A stretch of DNA of 64,000 nucleotides from Vicinamibacterales bacterium (GTDB taxonomy: Bacteria; Acidobacteriota; Vicinamibacteria; Vicinamibacterales; UBA2999): NCBI GenBank assembly GCA_030680175.1, contig JAUXWO010000113.1, positions 1 to 64,000 of the forward strand, written 5' to 3'. The position numbers were made by a program, and so were the translations under genes. Position 1 is the stretch's first letter. Every line of letters starts with the position of its first letter. The notes beneath the pieces were generated by a model that had not been told where the DNA came from, made no database searches, and saw nothing but the letters and a program-made list of their open reading frames with translations. Shown piece by piece: positions 27,880-38,771 of the stretch.

Positions 27880-30534
27880 CTAGAACGTCGATCCGACCGC
27901 GAAGCGGAAGACGAAATTCTTCGACGGCTGGAAGTTGTTGTCGAGCACGCCGTCTCGGCTCGGATTCATCGCGAAGATCAAACGGAACGGCACGTTCAGC
28001 ACGGGCATGAAGAACCGGATCTCCGCGCCCGTGGAGGTCTTGAACGCCTGTCGCTGGCCCCGCACCACGCGCTCGGGCGGCGGGGCGTTGGGATTGGTGA
28101 GCTGCGTGAACGCGAACGGATCGAACAGGATCGGCGCCGACGGGCTGACGAACTCGATGATGTCCTCTTTCATCCCGAACTTCTCGCCGAGGTCGCGGAC
28201 CTGGCCGGCGTCGAAGAACAGCACCAGCCGCACGGGGCCGGCAATCGAAATCAGGTACTCGGCGTTGAAGAGCAGGCTCTTGTTGCCCCCGAGGACCAGG
28301 CCGCTCTCCGGGTCGCGCGGGCCGACGCTGCGCAGGTCGAAGCCGCGGATGCTGTACTCGCCGCCGAGGAACAACTGCTCGAAAATCGGCAGGCGCTCGG
28401 TGGATCCGTACGGCCGGATGTACTGGAACTGGAACCGCGTGCCGAACGTCGTGCGCGGCGTCATGCGGAAGTAGCCGACGGCCTCGACCGAGGGCTTGAC
28501 GAAATACGTGTTGCCGCCCGGCCCGGCGTAGTCGACCGACATCTGCAGGCGCCTGCCGGTATTCGGGAAGATCGGATTGTCGACGGTGTTGAAGACGAAG
28601 CTCGGCACGATCTTGCTGATCGTCCGCTTGCCGCCGGCCCCGATGAGCAGCGAGTCGCGCAGGAACGGATTGCGCTGCAGGAGCTCCGGGCTCTGATAGG
28701 CCGGATTCAGGTCCTTCACGCTCACCTGCTCGTGGCTGTAGGTCACGAACATGCGCGAGAAGTCGCGCACCGGGAAGCCCATCAGGAGGTTGCCGCCCAT
28801 CGACGACTGCGTGAACTGCCCGATGTACCGCAGCTCGCGCTTGAAGACGTCCACGCCGCCCGTGATGTTCCGGTCGAACAGGAACGGCTCGGTGAACGCC
28901 ACCTGGTAGTTCTGCGCGCGCGACCCGCCCTGCAGCGACACCGTCAGGCTCTCACCGCGGCCGAGGAAGTTGGCCGTCTGGAACGACAGCTGCCCGAAGA
29001 AGCCCTCGAACTGAGACACGCCCGCGCCGAACGTGAGCTGGTTGCGGTTCTGCTCCTGCAGCTTCATCGTCACGTCGACGTTGTTGGCCACATCGGGCGT
29101 CTTGTCGACCTGGATGTCCTGCCCGCCCTCGAGCTGCTGGAAGTACCCGAGCTGGTTCAGGCGGCGGATGCTGTACTTGAGCGCCTCGGTGTTGAACACG
29201 CCCCCCTCGACGAGCCGCAGCTCGCGGCGGACCACCGTGTCGCGCGTCGTGGTGTTCCCGGTGAAGGTGATGCGGTTGACGAAGTACTGCCCGCCCTCCT
29301 GCATCTGCATCGTGACGTTGACGGTCGGCTGCGCCGGCCCGGCCATCGGCCCAGCCGCGGCGGCCTCCGGCGCGAGGTCCGGGTACCCGGTGAACTCGAA
29401 GTACCCGCCCTGCCCGTAGAGCTCGCGCGCCTTCTCGAGTCCGTCACGAATCCGCTTCTCGCTGTACCAGTCGCCCGTCTTCAGCTTGAAGAGCGGCCGC
29501 AGGAACTGATCCTCGACGATGGTGTTGCCGGCGAAGGCGAACTCGCCGACGCGGTAGCGCGGGCCCTCGCTGACCGGCACGACCAGCCGCACCCACCGCG
29601 TCTTGCCGTCGGGCGAATCGCTGAGGCGCTCGATTTGCGGCTGCCCGATGGTCGTCTCGATATACCCCCGGTTCCGGTAGTGTTCGACCAGCCGGTCGGC
29701 GTCCTCGTCGAACTTCGCTTCCTGAAACGTGCCGCGCCCGGTCATCCACGACAGGAACCAGTGGGCCTTCGTGTCCTTCATCCGGCGGCGCAGCGCGCCG
29801 TCGCTCATCGCCTCGTTGCCGGTGAAGTCCACGGTGCGGATCCGCACCTTGGGCCCCTCTTCGACGTGGAAGACCACCTTCACCAGCTTCGGCCCGCCCG
29901 GGAGCGGCTCGATGGACGTCGTGATCTCGGCGTCCTGATAGCCCTTCTCGGCCATCATGTTCTGCACGAGGCCGCGCACCCGGCGCACGGCGCCCTCGTC
30001 GAGGAACGAGTCGAGCCGCAGCGCAATGCCGAGCTCGCGCATCTTCTCGTCGATCTTCGTCCGCTCGACCTTGGTCGATCCGGTGTAGTCGACGATCTTG
30101 ATGCGCGACCGCTCTTCCATGTTGAAGATGACGCGCTTGCCCATCACGCCGTTGTCATACGGCGCGTCCTCGACCTCGATCCACAGGTTGTCGAGGAAGC
30201 TCGTCGCCCAGAGCCGCTTGAAGTCGGCCAGGAGCGACGCCTCGGTCGCGTCGTTGAAGGGCACCCAGACGCCGTCGAGCGACCGGCTCGGCTGGGTCTG
30301 GATGTAGTAGAGGTAGGTCTGCGGCTCGATCAGCGACACGTTCTCGGGATGGAACCGCAACTCCATGAACCGCAGCAGCGGCCCGGAATCCGCGGGCGGC
30401 AGCGGCAGCGGCGGCTGCGCGTCCATCGCGGCCGCGGCGGCGCCCGGCGCCGGCTCGTCGGCCACGGCGGGCGCCCCCAGCGCGAGCACGGCAAGGGCCA
30501 CAAACAGGGTCAGTCGGTACACAATCCTCATCAT
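27880..30534 (-). CDS. bamA: Outer-membrane protein assembly factor BamA
   Basis: The 884-aa protein has a signal peptide (about residues 1-25), a run of POTRA domains (for example VDFTGNEAMSDGALRRRM and ITFTGNTTTRDTVVRREL) and a C-terminal 16-strand barrel. The conserved barrel loop motif appears as SIRGFDLRSVG, and the last residue is Phe (VGSTF), as expected for an outer-membrane signal. It is slightly longer than E. coli BamA and starts the envelope/quinone operon. Confidence 0.95.
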   Translation of the reverse strand: MMRIVYRLTLFVALAVLALGAPAVADEPAPGAAAAAMDAQPPLPLPPADSGPLLRFMELRFHPENVSLIEPQTYLYYIQTQPSRSLDGVWVPFNDATEASLLADFKRLWATSFLDNLWIEVEDAPYDNGVMGKRVIFNMEERSRIKIVDYTGSTKVERTKIDEKMRELGIALRLDSFLDEGAVRRVRGLVQNMMAEKGYQDAEITTSIEPLPGGPKLVKVVFHVEEGPKVRIRTVDFTGNEAMSDGALRRRMKDTKAHWFLSWMTGRGTFQEAKFDEDADRLVEHYRNRGYIETTIGQPQIERLSDSPDGKTRWVRLVVPVSEGPRYRVGEFAFAGNTIVEDQFLRPLFKLKTGDWYSEKRIRDGLEKARELYGQGGYFEFTGYPDLAPEAAAAGPMAGPAQPTVNVTMQMQEGGQYFVNRITFTGNTTTRDTVVRRELRLVEGGVFNTEALKYSIRRLNQLGYFQQLEGGQDIQVDKTPDVANNVDVTMKLQEQNRNQLTFGAGVSQFEGFFGQLSFQTANFLGRGESLTVSLQGGSRAQNYQVAFTEPFLFDRNITGGVDVFKRELRYIGQFTQSSMGGNLLMGFPVRDFSRMFVTYSHEQVSVKDLNPAYQSPELLQRNPFLRDSLLIGAGGKRTISKIVPSFVFNTVDNPIFPNTGRRLQMSVDYAGPGGNTYFVKPSVEAVGYFRMTPRTTFGTRFQFQYIRPYGSTERLPIFEQLFLGGEYSIRGFDLRSVGPRDPESGLVLGGNKSLLFNAEYLISIAGPVRLVLFFDAGQVRDLGEKFGMKEDIIEFVSPSAPILFDPFAFTQLTNPNAPPPERVVRGQRQAFKTSTGAEIRFFMPVLNVPFRLIFAMNPSRDGVLDNNFQPSKNFVFRFAVGSTF

Positions 30535-30634
30535 TCGCTTCCGGAAGGGCGCTGGCGTGCGCGGCCCCAGTCGTCAGGCCGGCCCGCCCGGCGGACCGGC
30601 GCACACGCCCCGGAACCTCGCGATCTTACAAAAC

Positions 30635-33079
30635 TCAGACGAGTGTGGGAAGCGGACGGCCGGAGGCAGGCTCGCCCGCCGGCCGGTACGACAGGGTGCC
30701 GGCATCGAGGAACACCTCGATCTCGCCCCCCTGCAGGTGGCCCCGAATCAGCTCTTCCGCCAGCGGATCCTCGATGTAGCGCTGGATGGCGCGGCGGAGC
30801 GGCCGGGCCCCGTACGACCGATCCTTGCAGGTGACCTCGATCATCCAGTCGAGCACCTCGGGCAGCAGCGTCACGCGCATGCGCCGGTCCACGAGGTTCA
30901 GGTTGAGCTGGTCGACGAGCAGGGCGAGAATCCGGCGAAGGTCGTCGTCGCCGAGCGCCTCGAAGACGATGAGCTCGTCGATGCGGTTGACGAACTCGGG
31001 GTTGAACGTCCGCTTCACCTCGCCGAGCACCATCTCCTGCACGTTCTTCTGCAGGTCGCCGGACTCGGCCGCCTGGAAGCCCATCGTCGCCCGCTTCTGG
31101 ATGAAGCGCGCGCCGATGTTCGACGTCATGATGATGATCGCGTTCTTGAAGTTGACGCGGTTGCCCAGCCCGTCGGTCAGGTGGCCGTCCTCGAACACCT
31201 GCAGCAGGATGTTGAAGATGTCGGGGTGCGCCTTCTCGATTTCGTCGAGCAGGACCACGGAGTAGGGGTTGCGCTTCACCTTCTCGGTGAGCTGCCCGCC
31301 CTCCTCGTGACCGACGTAGCCGGGCGGCGACCCGATCAGCTTCGAGACCGAGTGCTTCTCCATGTACTCGGACATGTCGAAGCGGATGAGCGCGCCCTCG
31401 CTCCCGAACAGGAACTGCGCCAGCGCGCGCGCCAGCTCCGTCTTGCCGACGCCGGTCGGCCCGAGGAACATGAAGCTGCCGACCGGCCGGTTCGGGTTCT
31501 TGAGGCCCGCCCGCGAGCGGCGAATCGCGCGCGAGACGGCGGAAATCGCCCGCTCCTGGCTCACCACGCGGCGGTGGAGGTCCGCCTCCATCCGCAGCAG
31601 CTTGTCGCCCTCGTCCTGGTTGATCGAGGTGAGCGGCACGCCCGTCCACTTCGACACCACCTCGTCGATGTCGGCCTTGCCGACGACGACGCGGCGGGCG
31701 CTGGAGCGCACGTCGAACTTCTCGCGGACGAACTGCAGGTTCTCGCGCGCGGCCACTTCCTGGTCGCGGTAGTACTGCGCCTTGTCGAAGTCCTTGGCCG
31801 ACACCGCGCTCTCCATCTGCTCGACGGCGACGCGGATGCTCTTGTTGATCTCGCCGAACTCGTCCGTGTAGCCGGCCTCGCGCAGCTTGGCGCGCGCGCC
31901 CGCCTCGTCGACCAGATCGATCGCCTTGTCGGGCAGGAACCGGTCCGTGATGTAGCGGCTCGACTGGTACACCGCCGCCTCGACGGCCTCGCGCGTGTAC
32001 TCGACGTGGTGGAACGTCTCGTAGCGGTCCTTGATGCCGAGCAGGATGTCGATCGTCTCGCGCTCGCCGGGCGGGTCCACCTTGATGGCCTGGAAGCGGC
32101 GCTCGAGCGAGCGGTCCTTCTCGATGTACTTGCGGTATTCGGCCGGCGTCGTGGCGCCGATGCAGCGGATTTCGCCGCGCGAGAGCGCCGGCTTCAGGAT
32201 GTTGGCCGCGTCGAGCGACCCTTCCGCCGACCCGGCGCCCACCAGCGTGTGCAGCTCGTCGATGAACACGATGATGTTCGGGTTCTCGGTCAGCTCCTTC
32301 ATGATCGCCTTGAGGCGCTCTTCGAACTGCCCGCGGTACTTCGTGCCGGCGACGATGAGGGAGATGTCGAGCGCCAGCAGGCGCTTGTCGGCGAGGAAGT
32401 GCGGCACGTCGCCGTAGACGATCTTCTGCGCCAGGCCCTCGACAATCGCCGTCTTGCCCACGCCGGGCTCGCCGATGAGCACCGCGTTGTTCTTGGTGCG
32501 GCGGCAGAGCACCTGCTGCACGCGCTCGAGTTCGTAGTCGCGGCCGACCAGCGGGTCGAGCTGGTTCTTCATCGCGATCTCGGTCAGATCGCGGCTGAAC
32601 TCCGCCAGCAGCGGCGTCTCCTTCACGCGCGTCAGCGTCGTCTTCTCGTTCAGGAGCTGGACGATGTCCTCGCGGACGGTGTGGAGGCGCATCCCCTTCT
32701 CCATGAGGATCGTCGCCGCCACCGAGCGCTCCTCGCGCAGGATGCCGAGCAGGAGGTGTTCGGTGCCGATGTAGTTGTGCAGAAGCCGGTCGGCCTCTTC
32801 GGCCGCGTACTGCAGGACGCGCTTCGTTTCGGCGCTGAATGGAATCTCGACGGAGGTGGAGACCTTCTCGCGGAAGACCGTGCGGCCCTCGATCTCCTTG
32901 CGGATGTTCTCGAGCGACAGGTGCGAGCGGGCAAAGATCCGGCTCGTCAGGCCCTTGCCTTCGCGGATCAGGCCGAGCAGCAGGTGCTCGGTCTCGATCG
33001 AGATGCTTCCGAGCTGGCTGGCCTCATACCGGGCGAAGAAGAGAACCCGCCGCGCTCTTTCGGTGTACCGCTCGAACAT
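30635..33079 (-). CDS. clpC: ATP-dependent Clp protease ATP-binding subunit ClpC
   Basis: The 814-aa AAA+ unfoldase has an N-terminal Clp-N repeat domain ([16 protein letters not shown]). The first ATPase domain has Walker [16 protein letters not shown], then comes a middle UVR-like coiled coil, and the second domain has [15 protein letters not shown]. It would feed substrates to ClpP, not encoded here. The ATG at 33079 gives the family start [11 protein letters not shown] promoter is visible upstream. Confidence 0.95.
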   Translation of the reverse strand: MFERYTERARRVLFFARYEASQLGSISIETEHLLLGLIREGKGLTSRIFARSHLSLENIRKEIEGRTVFREKVSTSVEIPFSAETKRVLQYAAEEADRLLHNYIGTEHLLLGILREERSVAATILMEKGMRLHTVREDIVQLLNEKTTLTRVKETPLLAEFSRDLTEIAMKNQLDPLVGRDYELERVQQVLCRRTKNNAVLIGEPGVGKTAIVEGLAQKIVYGDVPHFLADKRLLALDISLIVAGTKYRGQFEERLKAIMKELTENPNIIVFIDELHTLVGAGSAEGSLDAANILKPALSRGEIRCIGATTPAEYRKYIEKDRSLERRFQAIKVDPPGERETIDILLGIKDRYETFHHVEYTREAVEAAVYQSSRYITDRFLPDKAIDLVDEAGARAKLREAGYTDEFGEINKSIRVAVEQMESAVSAKDFDKAQYYRDQEVAARENLQFVREKFDVRSSARRVVVGKADIDEVVSKWTGVPLTSINQDEGDKLLRMEADLHRRVVSQERAISAVSRAIRRSRAGLKNPNRPVGSFMFLGPTGVGKTELARALAQFLFGSEGALIRFDMSEYMEKHSVSKLIGSPPGYVGHEEGGQLTEKVKRNPYSVVLLDEIEKAHPDIFNILLQVFEDGHLTDGLGNRVNFKNAIIIMTSNIGARFIQKRATMGFQAAESGDLQKNVQEMVLGEVKRTFNPEFVNRIDELIVFEALGDDDLRRILALLVDQLNLNLVDRRMRVTLLPEVLDWMIEVTCKDRSYGARPLRRAIQRYIEDPLAEELIRGHLQGGEIEVFLDAGTLSYRPAGEPASGRPLPTLV

Positions 33080-33152
33080 CCGGCCGCCTTCGGTTGTGGG
33101 ACACGGACCCGCGTGCCACCCGTGACCGTGGAAGGGACTCCACGTAACCGCC

Positions 33153-33181
33153 ATTATACGGCATCCCGAGGGCGGCTCCAA
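33153..33181 (-). promoter_or_regulatory. Sigma-70-type promoter for clpC
   Basis: On the minus strand TTGGAG (33181-33176) and TATAAT (33158-33153) are separated by exactly 17 bp, about 75 bp before the clpC ATG. The -10 is perfect and the -35 matches four of six consensus bases. Confidence 0.75.
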
Positions 33182-33349
33182 CCGTCCCGTCCCGGCTAAG
33201 TCCAAGCGACAGTGATGTTTCGGCGAATCACACCCTGGGGGCCTTTGGCGCCTCCGGAACCGGACGGCGGTCTGACCGCCGGCGGCCGGGCGGGCGCGGC
33301 CCGGGGGCCGGACCGCCGTCCCGGTAGAATGCGGGCCTGGAGGACCTCT

Positions 33350-34240
33350 GTGTCAGACCCCATCGGATTCATCGGACTCGGCGCCATGGGCCTGCCCATG
33401 GCGCGCCACCTGCTGGCCGCCGGCCGGCCGCTCGTCGTGCACAGCCGCAGCCGCGGTCCGGTGGACGCGCTCGTCGCCGAGGGCGCGCGCGCGGCCGCCT
33501 CGCCGGCGGAGGTGGCACGGCAGGCGCGCACCATCTTCACGATGCTGCCGGACGGCCCCGACGTCACGCAGGTGCTCGAGGGCGAGCACGGCGTCTTCGC
33601 CGCGATGGCGCCCCACACCGTCATCGTTGACTCGAGCACCATCGCGCCGGAGACGGCCCGGCGGCTGGCCGCGCGCGCCACGGCGCTCGGCGCGGTGCTG
33701 CTCGACGCGCCGGTGAGTGGCGGCGAGATCGGCGCCATCGAGGGCACGCTCACGTTCATGGTGGGCGGCGACGCCGCCGCGCTCGACGCCGTGCGACCGC
33801 TCCTGGCGATCATGGGCCGCGAGGACCGTATCGTCCACATCGGCGAATCGGGCGCGGGGCAAATCGCGAAAGCCTGCAATCAGCTCGTCATCGGAGGCAC
33901 GATGGCGGTCGTCGCCGAGGCGATCGCGCTGGCGCGGAAGGCGGACGTGGATCCCGCGAAGGTGCGCCAGGCGCTGCTCGGTGGATTTGCGAGCAGCCGC
34001 GTGCTCGAGGTGCATGGGGAGCGGATGATCAAGGCGAACTACGTGCCGGGATTCAAGGGGCGGCTCTACACCAAGGATCTGGGGATTGCGCTCGACACCT
34101 TGGCGGCGCACGGTGTCCCGGCGCCGGTCACGGCCGTCGTCGCACAACTGGTCCAGGCGCAGACCGCCGCCGGCCGCGGCGAAGAGGACTACTCGGCGAT
34201 GGCGGAGATCATCTTCGGGCTGGCAGGACTCACACGCTAG
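33350..34240 (+). CDS. 3-hydroxyacid dehydrogenase (2-hydroxy-3-oxopropionate reductase-like)
   Basis: The 296-aa beta-hydroxyacid dehydrogenase has the NAD(P) motif GFIGLGAMGLPMA, the substrate-binding DAPVSGGEIGA and the catalytic Lys in GAGQIAKACNQ. The family includes tartronate semialdehyde reductase and 3-hydroxyisobutyrate dehydrogenase; the substrate is unclear. A GGAGG lies eight bases before the GTG start. It diverges from clpC. Its last 19 bases, including the TAG, form part of a 24-bp direct repeat that recurs downstream. Confidence 0.9.
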   Translation: MSDPIGFIGLGAMGLPMARHLLAAGRPLVVHSRSRGPVDALVAEGARAAASPAEVARQARTIFTMLPDGPDVTQVLEGEHGVFAAMAPHTVIVDSSTIAPETARRLAARATALGAVLLDAPVSGGEIGAIEGTLTFMVGGDAAALDAVRPLLAIMGREDRIVHIGESGAGQIAKACNQLVIGGTMAVVAEAIALARKADVDPAKVRQALLGGFASSRVLEVHGERMIKANYVPGFKGRLYTKDLGIALDTLAAHGVPAPVTAVVAQLVQAQTAAGRGEEDYSAMAEIIFGLAGLTR

Positions 34241-34414
34241 CCGGGGGTAGGGGGGGTAGGGGTCTGGCACCGTGACACGCAAAATGACGCAGAATGCGCT
34301 ACGCGCCCTGTGGACGGCCTGTTGAAAACGTTGAGCCTGGCAGGAACTGCGTCATTCTTCGTGTCACGGTGCCAGACCCCTCTCCGCCCCGGCAGGACTC
34401 ACACGCTAGCCGGG
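34222..34414. repeat. REP-like inverted repeat between perfect 24-bp direct repeats
   Basis: The same 24 bases (GGCAGGACTCACACGCTAGC plus CGGG) occur at 34222-34245 and 34391-34414. Between them lies a 34-bp inverted repeat with two mismatches (34259-34292 and 34347-34380), each arm beginning GGGGTCTGGCACCGTGACAC from the outside. The structure looks like a small non-coding insertion with duplication of its target, which includes the end of the dehydrogenase gene. No transposase is present. Confidence 0.85.
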
Positions 34415-34420
34415 AGCATT

Positions 34421-34630
34421 ACGTACAAACACGAAGGCCACGAAGACAACACGAAGCAACAACCTCAACGGATCCGGTAGCGAACCTCGGTCCCAAGATG
34501 CTGTGGCTCACGTACCCACGCGAGGTCACGGAGCCGCAACCTCATGGGCTCCGGTGCGCTACCGGATCCTTGAAGTACGTATTTCGTGTCGTCTTCGTGG
34601 CCTTCGTGTCCTTCGTGTTTGTCCGTAGGT
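34421..34630. repeat. CACGAAG-type palindromic element
   Basis: The left end reads ACGTACAAACACGAAGGCCA and the right end reads CCTTCGTGTTTGTCCGTA, its near-inverse. An inner inverted pair GGATCCGGTAGCG / CGCTACCGGATCC lies within. Together with the preceding REP-like element it fills the 400-bp gap between the dehydrogenase and lolD; no gene is visible there. Confidence 0.85.
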
Positions 34631-34641
34631 GACGCCTGTGA

Positions 34642-35316
<675 letters not shown>

Positions 35317-35358
35317 CAGCCCCGCCCCCACCGCACGACAGGCACCGCCGGCACCGTG

Positions 35359-36582
35359 TTACTCATATCGCAGCCCCTGCGCCGGGTCGAGGCGCGCGGC
35401 CTGACGCGACGGATAGAGCGTGGCCAGGAAGCAGATCACCACGGCGCCCGCGATCACGATGGCCAGGTCCCACGGCAGGACCGTGAACGGCAGGTGTGAC
35501 AGCTGGTAGACGTCGCTCGGGATCTTCACGAGCTGATACCGGTCGAGGAGGCCGGCGATGAGGACCCCCGTCGCGGCGCCCGTCGCCGTGCCGATGAGGC
35601 CGATGATGAGGCCCTGCAGCATGAACACCACCATCACGCTCCGGGCCGAGGCGCCCATCGTCTTCAGGATGGCGATGTCGCGGCTCTTCTCCATGACGAG
35701 CAGGATGAGCGAGGCGATGATGTTCAGCGCCGCCACCATGACGATGAGGCCGATGGCGATCGAGATCGCGACCTTCTCGAGCCACAGCGCGGAGTAGAGC
35801 GACTGGTTCATCTCGGTCCAGTCCTGCGTCAGGTACTCCGGGCCGAGTTCGGCGGTGATGCGCCGCGCCACGTCGGGCGCGCGGTAGATGTCGTCCACGC
35901 GCACCTCGAGGTGATTCACCTCGGCCGTGCCCGCCAGGCGCATCGCGGTGTCGAGCGCCACGAACCCGTAGGCCTGATCGAACTCGAACAGGCCCATCGA
36001 GAAGAGGCCCACCACGCGGAGCCGCCGCTGGCGCGGCATCATGCCCATCGGCGAGAGCGTGCCGGTCGGCGTGATGAGCGTGACCGAATCCCCGACGAAG
36101 GCGCCGAGTTCCGTCGCGAGGGCCTGGCCGAGCAGCAGCCCCGGCAGGTCTTCGTCCCCGGCCGGCGCCAGCGCGTCGAGGCTGCCGCTCGTCATGGCGC
36201 GTGCCAGTTCCGTCACGTCGCGCTCGAGCGCGGCGTCGACGCCCTTGACGGTGATGAAGCGTTCGCCGCGCGGGCTGGTCACGATGGCCTTGCCCATGAC
36301 GGCCGGCGCGGCCCCGACGACCCCCGGCACACGGGTGAGGCGCGCGGCCTCCGCCTGGTAGTCGAGGATGCCGCCCTGCTTCCACACGTAGACGTGCGCC
36401 GAGGCGCCAAGAATGCGATCGCGCACGCCCTCCTGCAGCCCGGTCATCAGCGCGAGCGCAATGACGAGCGCCATCACGCCGACCGTGACGCCGAGGATCG
36501 AGACGAGCGAGATGACCGAGATGAACGCCTGCTTGCGCTTGGCCAGGAGATACCGGAGCGCGATCTGCAGTTCGTAGGGCAC
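35359..36582 (-). CDS. Lipoprotein-releasing permease, LolC/LolE family
   Basis: The 407-aa permease has an N-terminal helix (ISLVSILGVTVGVMALVIALAL), a large periplasmic MacB-like domain and three C-terminal helices, as in LolC/E. The N-terminus ELQIALRYLLAKRKQAFISV is typical. Only one such gene is present, so the transporter is probably a homodimer (LolF-like) with LolD. It begins four bases after lysS. Confidence 0.9.
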   Translation of the reverse strand: MPYELQIALRYLLAKRKQAFISVISLVSILGVTVGVMALVIALALMTGLQEGVRDRILGASAHVYVWKQGGILDYQAEAARLTRVPGVVGAAPAVMGKAIVTSPRGERFITVKGVDAALERDVTELARAMTSGSLDALAPAGDEDLPGLLLGQALATELGAFVGDSVTLITPTGTLSPMGMMPRQRRLRVVGLFSMGLFEFDQAYGFVALDTAMRLAGTAEVNHLEVRVDDIYRAPDVARRITAELGPEYLTQDWTEMNQSLYSALWLEKVAISIAIGLIVMVAALNIIASLILLVMEKSRDIAILKTMGASARSVMVVFMLQGLIIGLIGTATGAATGVLIAGLLDRYQLVKIPSDVYQLSHLPFTVLPWDLAIVIAGAVVICFLATLYPSRQAARLDPAQGLRYE

Positions 36583-36586
36583 GTGG

Positions 36587-38086
36587 TCAGTCCCGCGGGC
36601 GCATCAGGGGAAACAGGATGACGTCGCGGATCGACAGGGAGTTGCTGAGCAGCATCACGAGGCGGTCGATGCCGATGCCCTCGCCGCCCGTGGGCGGCAG
36701 GCCGTACTCGAGCGCGCGGATGTAGTCCTCGTCCATGGCGTGCGCCTCGAGGTCGCCGTGCGCCCGCCCCTGCAGCTGGTGCTCGAAGCGCCGCCGTTGC
36801 TCGTCCGGATCGTTCAGCTCGCTGAAGGCATTCGCCACCTCGAAGCCGCCGATGTAGAGCTCGAAGCGCTCCACCGTGTCCGGGTCGTCGGCGCGCTGCT
36901 TCGACAGCGGCGACACCTCCGTCGGAAAGTCGTAGACGAAGGTCGGCTGCATGAGCTGGTCTTCCCAGAGCGCCTCGAAGATCTCGGTGGCGATCCGGCC
37001 GGCGCCCGACCCGGCGTGCACTTCGATCCCGAGCGCCGCCGCGACCCCGGCCGCGGCGTCGCGGTCGCGCAGCATGGCGGCCGTGATCGTCTGCCCGAGC
37101 TTCCGGCTCGCCTCCGCCGCCGCGGCCTCGCGCAGCGAGAGCCGGCGGAACGGCGCGCGCATCGTAATGGTGTGCTCGCCGAACGGGAACTCGTCGGTCC
37201 CGATCGCCTCGCGCGCCACCGTCGACAGCAGGTCCTCGGTGAACGCCATCAGCGTCTGGTAGTTCACATACGCCCAGTAGAACTCGAGCATCGTGAACTC
37301 CGGATTGTGCTGCGTCGAGATCCCTTCGTTCCGGAAGTTACGGTTGATCTCGAACACGCGCTCCATGCCGCCGACGGTGAGCCGCTTCAGGTACAGCTCG
37401 GGCGCGATGCGCAGGAAGAGCGTCATGTCGAGCGCGTTGTGATGCGTCACGAACGGCCTCGCCAGGGCGCCGCCGGCGATCGGCTGCATCATCGGCGTCT
37501 CGACCTCGAGGAAGCCGCGCGAGGTCAGGAACGTGCGGATGGCGGCCACCGTCCGGCTCCGCACCTCGAACACGCGCCGCGTGTCGGGGTTCACGACCAG
37601 ATCCAGATAGCGCTGGCGGTACCGCGTCTCGACGTCGCTCAGGCCGTGCCACTTCTCCGGCAGCGGCACGAGGCACTTCGACAGGAACGTCAACCCGGAC
37701 ACCCACACCGACAGTTCGTTGGTCTTCGTGCGGAATAGGTGGCCACGCACGCCGACCCAGTCGCCCATGTCGAGCAGGCGCAGCAGGTCGTAGTCGCGCG
37801 CCTCGAGCGCGTCCTTGCGCAGGTAGACCTGCAGGCGCTGGCGGCCATCGGACAGCACGAGGAACGCGGCCTTGCCGAAGCTGCGCACTCCGAGGATGCG
37901 CCCGGCCGTCACCGTCTCGACGCGCGTCGCCTCGAGCGCCTCCCCGGGCGTCTCGTCGTACGTGTCGACAAGGGCGCTCACCGTGTGGGTCGTGGCGAAC
38001 TCGTGCGGGTAGATCTCGACGCCAAGCGCCTGGATCGCCGCCAGATTGGCGCGCCGCTGTTCGGTCTGGACTGCTTCGTTCGACAT
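36587..38086 (-). CDS. lysS: Lysyl-tRNA synthetase, class II
   Basis: The 499-aa enzyme charges tRNA-Lys. It has an N-terminal OB-fold (AGRILGVRSFGKAAFLVL), the motif 2 segment RNEGISTQHNPEFTMLE and motif 3 GEGIGIDRLVML. Length matches bacterial LysS. It starts the lysS-lolC-lolD operon, an arrangement that may tie lipoprotein sorting to translation only by transcription. Confidence 0.96.
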   Translation of the reverse strand: MSNEAVQTEQRRANLAAIQALGVEIYPHEFATTHTVSALVDTYDETPGEALEATRVETVTAGRILGVRSFGKAAFLVLSDGRQRLQVYLRKDALEARDYDLLRLLDMGDWVGVRGHLFRTKTNELSVWVSGLTFLSKCLVPLPEKWHGLSDVETRYRQRYLDLVVNPDTRRVFEVRSRTVAAIRTFLTSRGFLEVETPMMQPIAGGALARPFVTHHNALDMTLFLRIAPELYLKRLTVGGMERVFEINRNFRNEGISTQHNPEFTMLEFYWAYVNYQTLMAFTEDLLSTVAREAIGTDEFPFGEHTITMRAPFRRLSLREAAAAEASRKLGQTITAAMLRDRDAAAGVAAALGIEVHAGSGAGRIATEIFEALWEDQLMQPTFVYDFPTEVSPLSKQRADDPDTVERFELYIGGFEVANAFSELNDPDEQRRRFEHQLQGRAHGDLEAHAMDEDYIRALEYGLPPTGGEGIGIDRLVMLLSNSLSIRDVILFPLMRPRD

Positions 38087-38223
38087 GAGAGTTCAGCCCC
38101 GCCTCGGGCTAGCGCGTCGCGCTCCGCTCGTGGACCGCATCCGATGAATCGGTACGACCCGCGCCTGCGCGCGGCCCCTGATTCCGCGGGCCGCACCTGC
38201 GGTGCGGCCTCCTGGTTGTATGT

Positions 38224-38288
38224 GCCGACTCTGCGGGTCGCCCAACGGCCAGCCCGGTGGTGGCTCGCCGGCGACACGCCACGAGTCG
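38224..38288. repeat. Dispersed repeat copy A (CGACTCTGCGGG element)
   Basis: The motif CGACTCTGCGGGTCGCCCAA, followed downstream by GACACGCCAC, closely matches the block at 56189-56244. It lies in the 217-bp gap between nusB and lysS. The central hairpin is imperfect here but perfect in the other copy. Confidence 0.65.
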
Positions 38289-38303
38289 CTCGCTGCACGC
38301 CCG

Positions 38304-38771
38304 CTACGAGACGATGCGCCCCTCGTCGCGGAGGCGGCGCAGGATGCCGTCGAGCACCCCGTTGACGAAGCGCGCGGCCTCCTCGCCGCTGTACGCGCGT
38401 GACAGCTCGATGGCTTCGTCCAGGACGACGTTCGGCGGCGTCTCCGGGTGCGCGAGCAATTCATGCGTGGCCAGGCGCAGCACCTGGCGATCGAGCGCCG
38501 TCATGCGCTCGACCCGCCAGTTCGTCGAGGCCTCGCCAATCCGCAGGTCCAGCGGGCCCCGCGCGTCCCACGCCCCGCGCGCCAGCGACGCCGCCAGCTC
38601 GCGGCCGTCATCGTCCAGCGGGCTCTCCTCGTCGGCGAGGACCGTGTCGAGCGCGCCGACCACCTCGAGGATGTCGAGGCGGCCGACCTCGCACCGGTAC
38701 AGCAGCTTGAGCGCGGTCTCGCGGGCCCGCTTGCGCTGCGCCCATCGCGCCGATGCCGGCCGGCCGCTCAT
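38304..38771 (-). CDS. nusB: Transcription antitermination factor NusB
   Basis: The 155-aa all-helical RNA-binding protein acts with NusE/S10 in rRNA antitermination. It has the N-terminal RARETALKLLYRCEVG and the C-terminal NVVLDEAIELSRAYSGEEAARFVNGVLD, both diagnostic. It overlaps the ribH stop (ATGA), the standard ribH-nusB pairing. Confidence 0.95.
   Translation of the reverse strand: MSGRPASARWAQRKRARETALKLLYRCEVGRLDILEVVGALDTVLADEESPLDDDGRELAASLARGAWDARGPLDLRIGEASTNWRVERMTALDRQVLRLATHELLAHPETPPNVVLDEAIELSRAYSGEEAARFVNGVLDGILRRLRDEGRIVS

Noticed and set aside
30365-33199. 944-aa plus-strand ORF opposite clpC and bamA start
   Set aside because: Low-complexity Leu/Val/Arg/Asp composition without motifs; it is the antisense shadow of ClpC and the bamA N-terminus.
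34241-34641. Short ORF (34294-34632) encoded by the repeats
   Set aside because: Its peptide is a translation of the inverted repeats and CACGAAG units; no start signal and no known domain.
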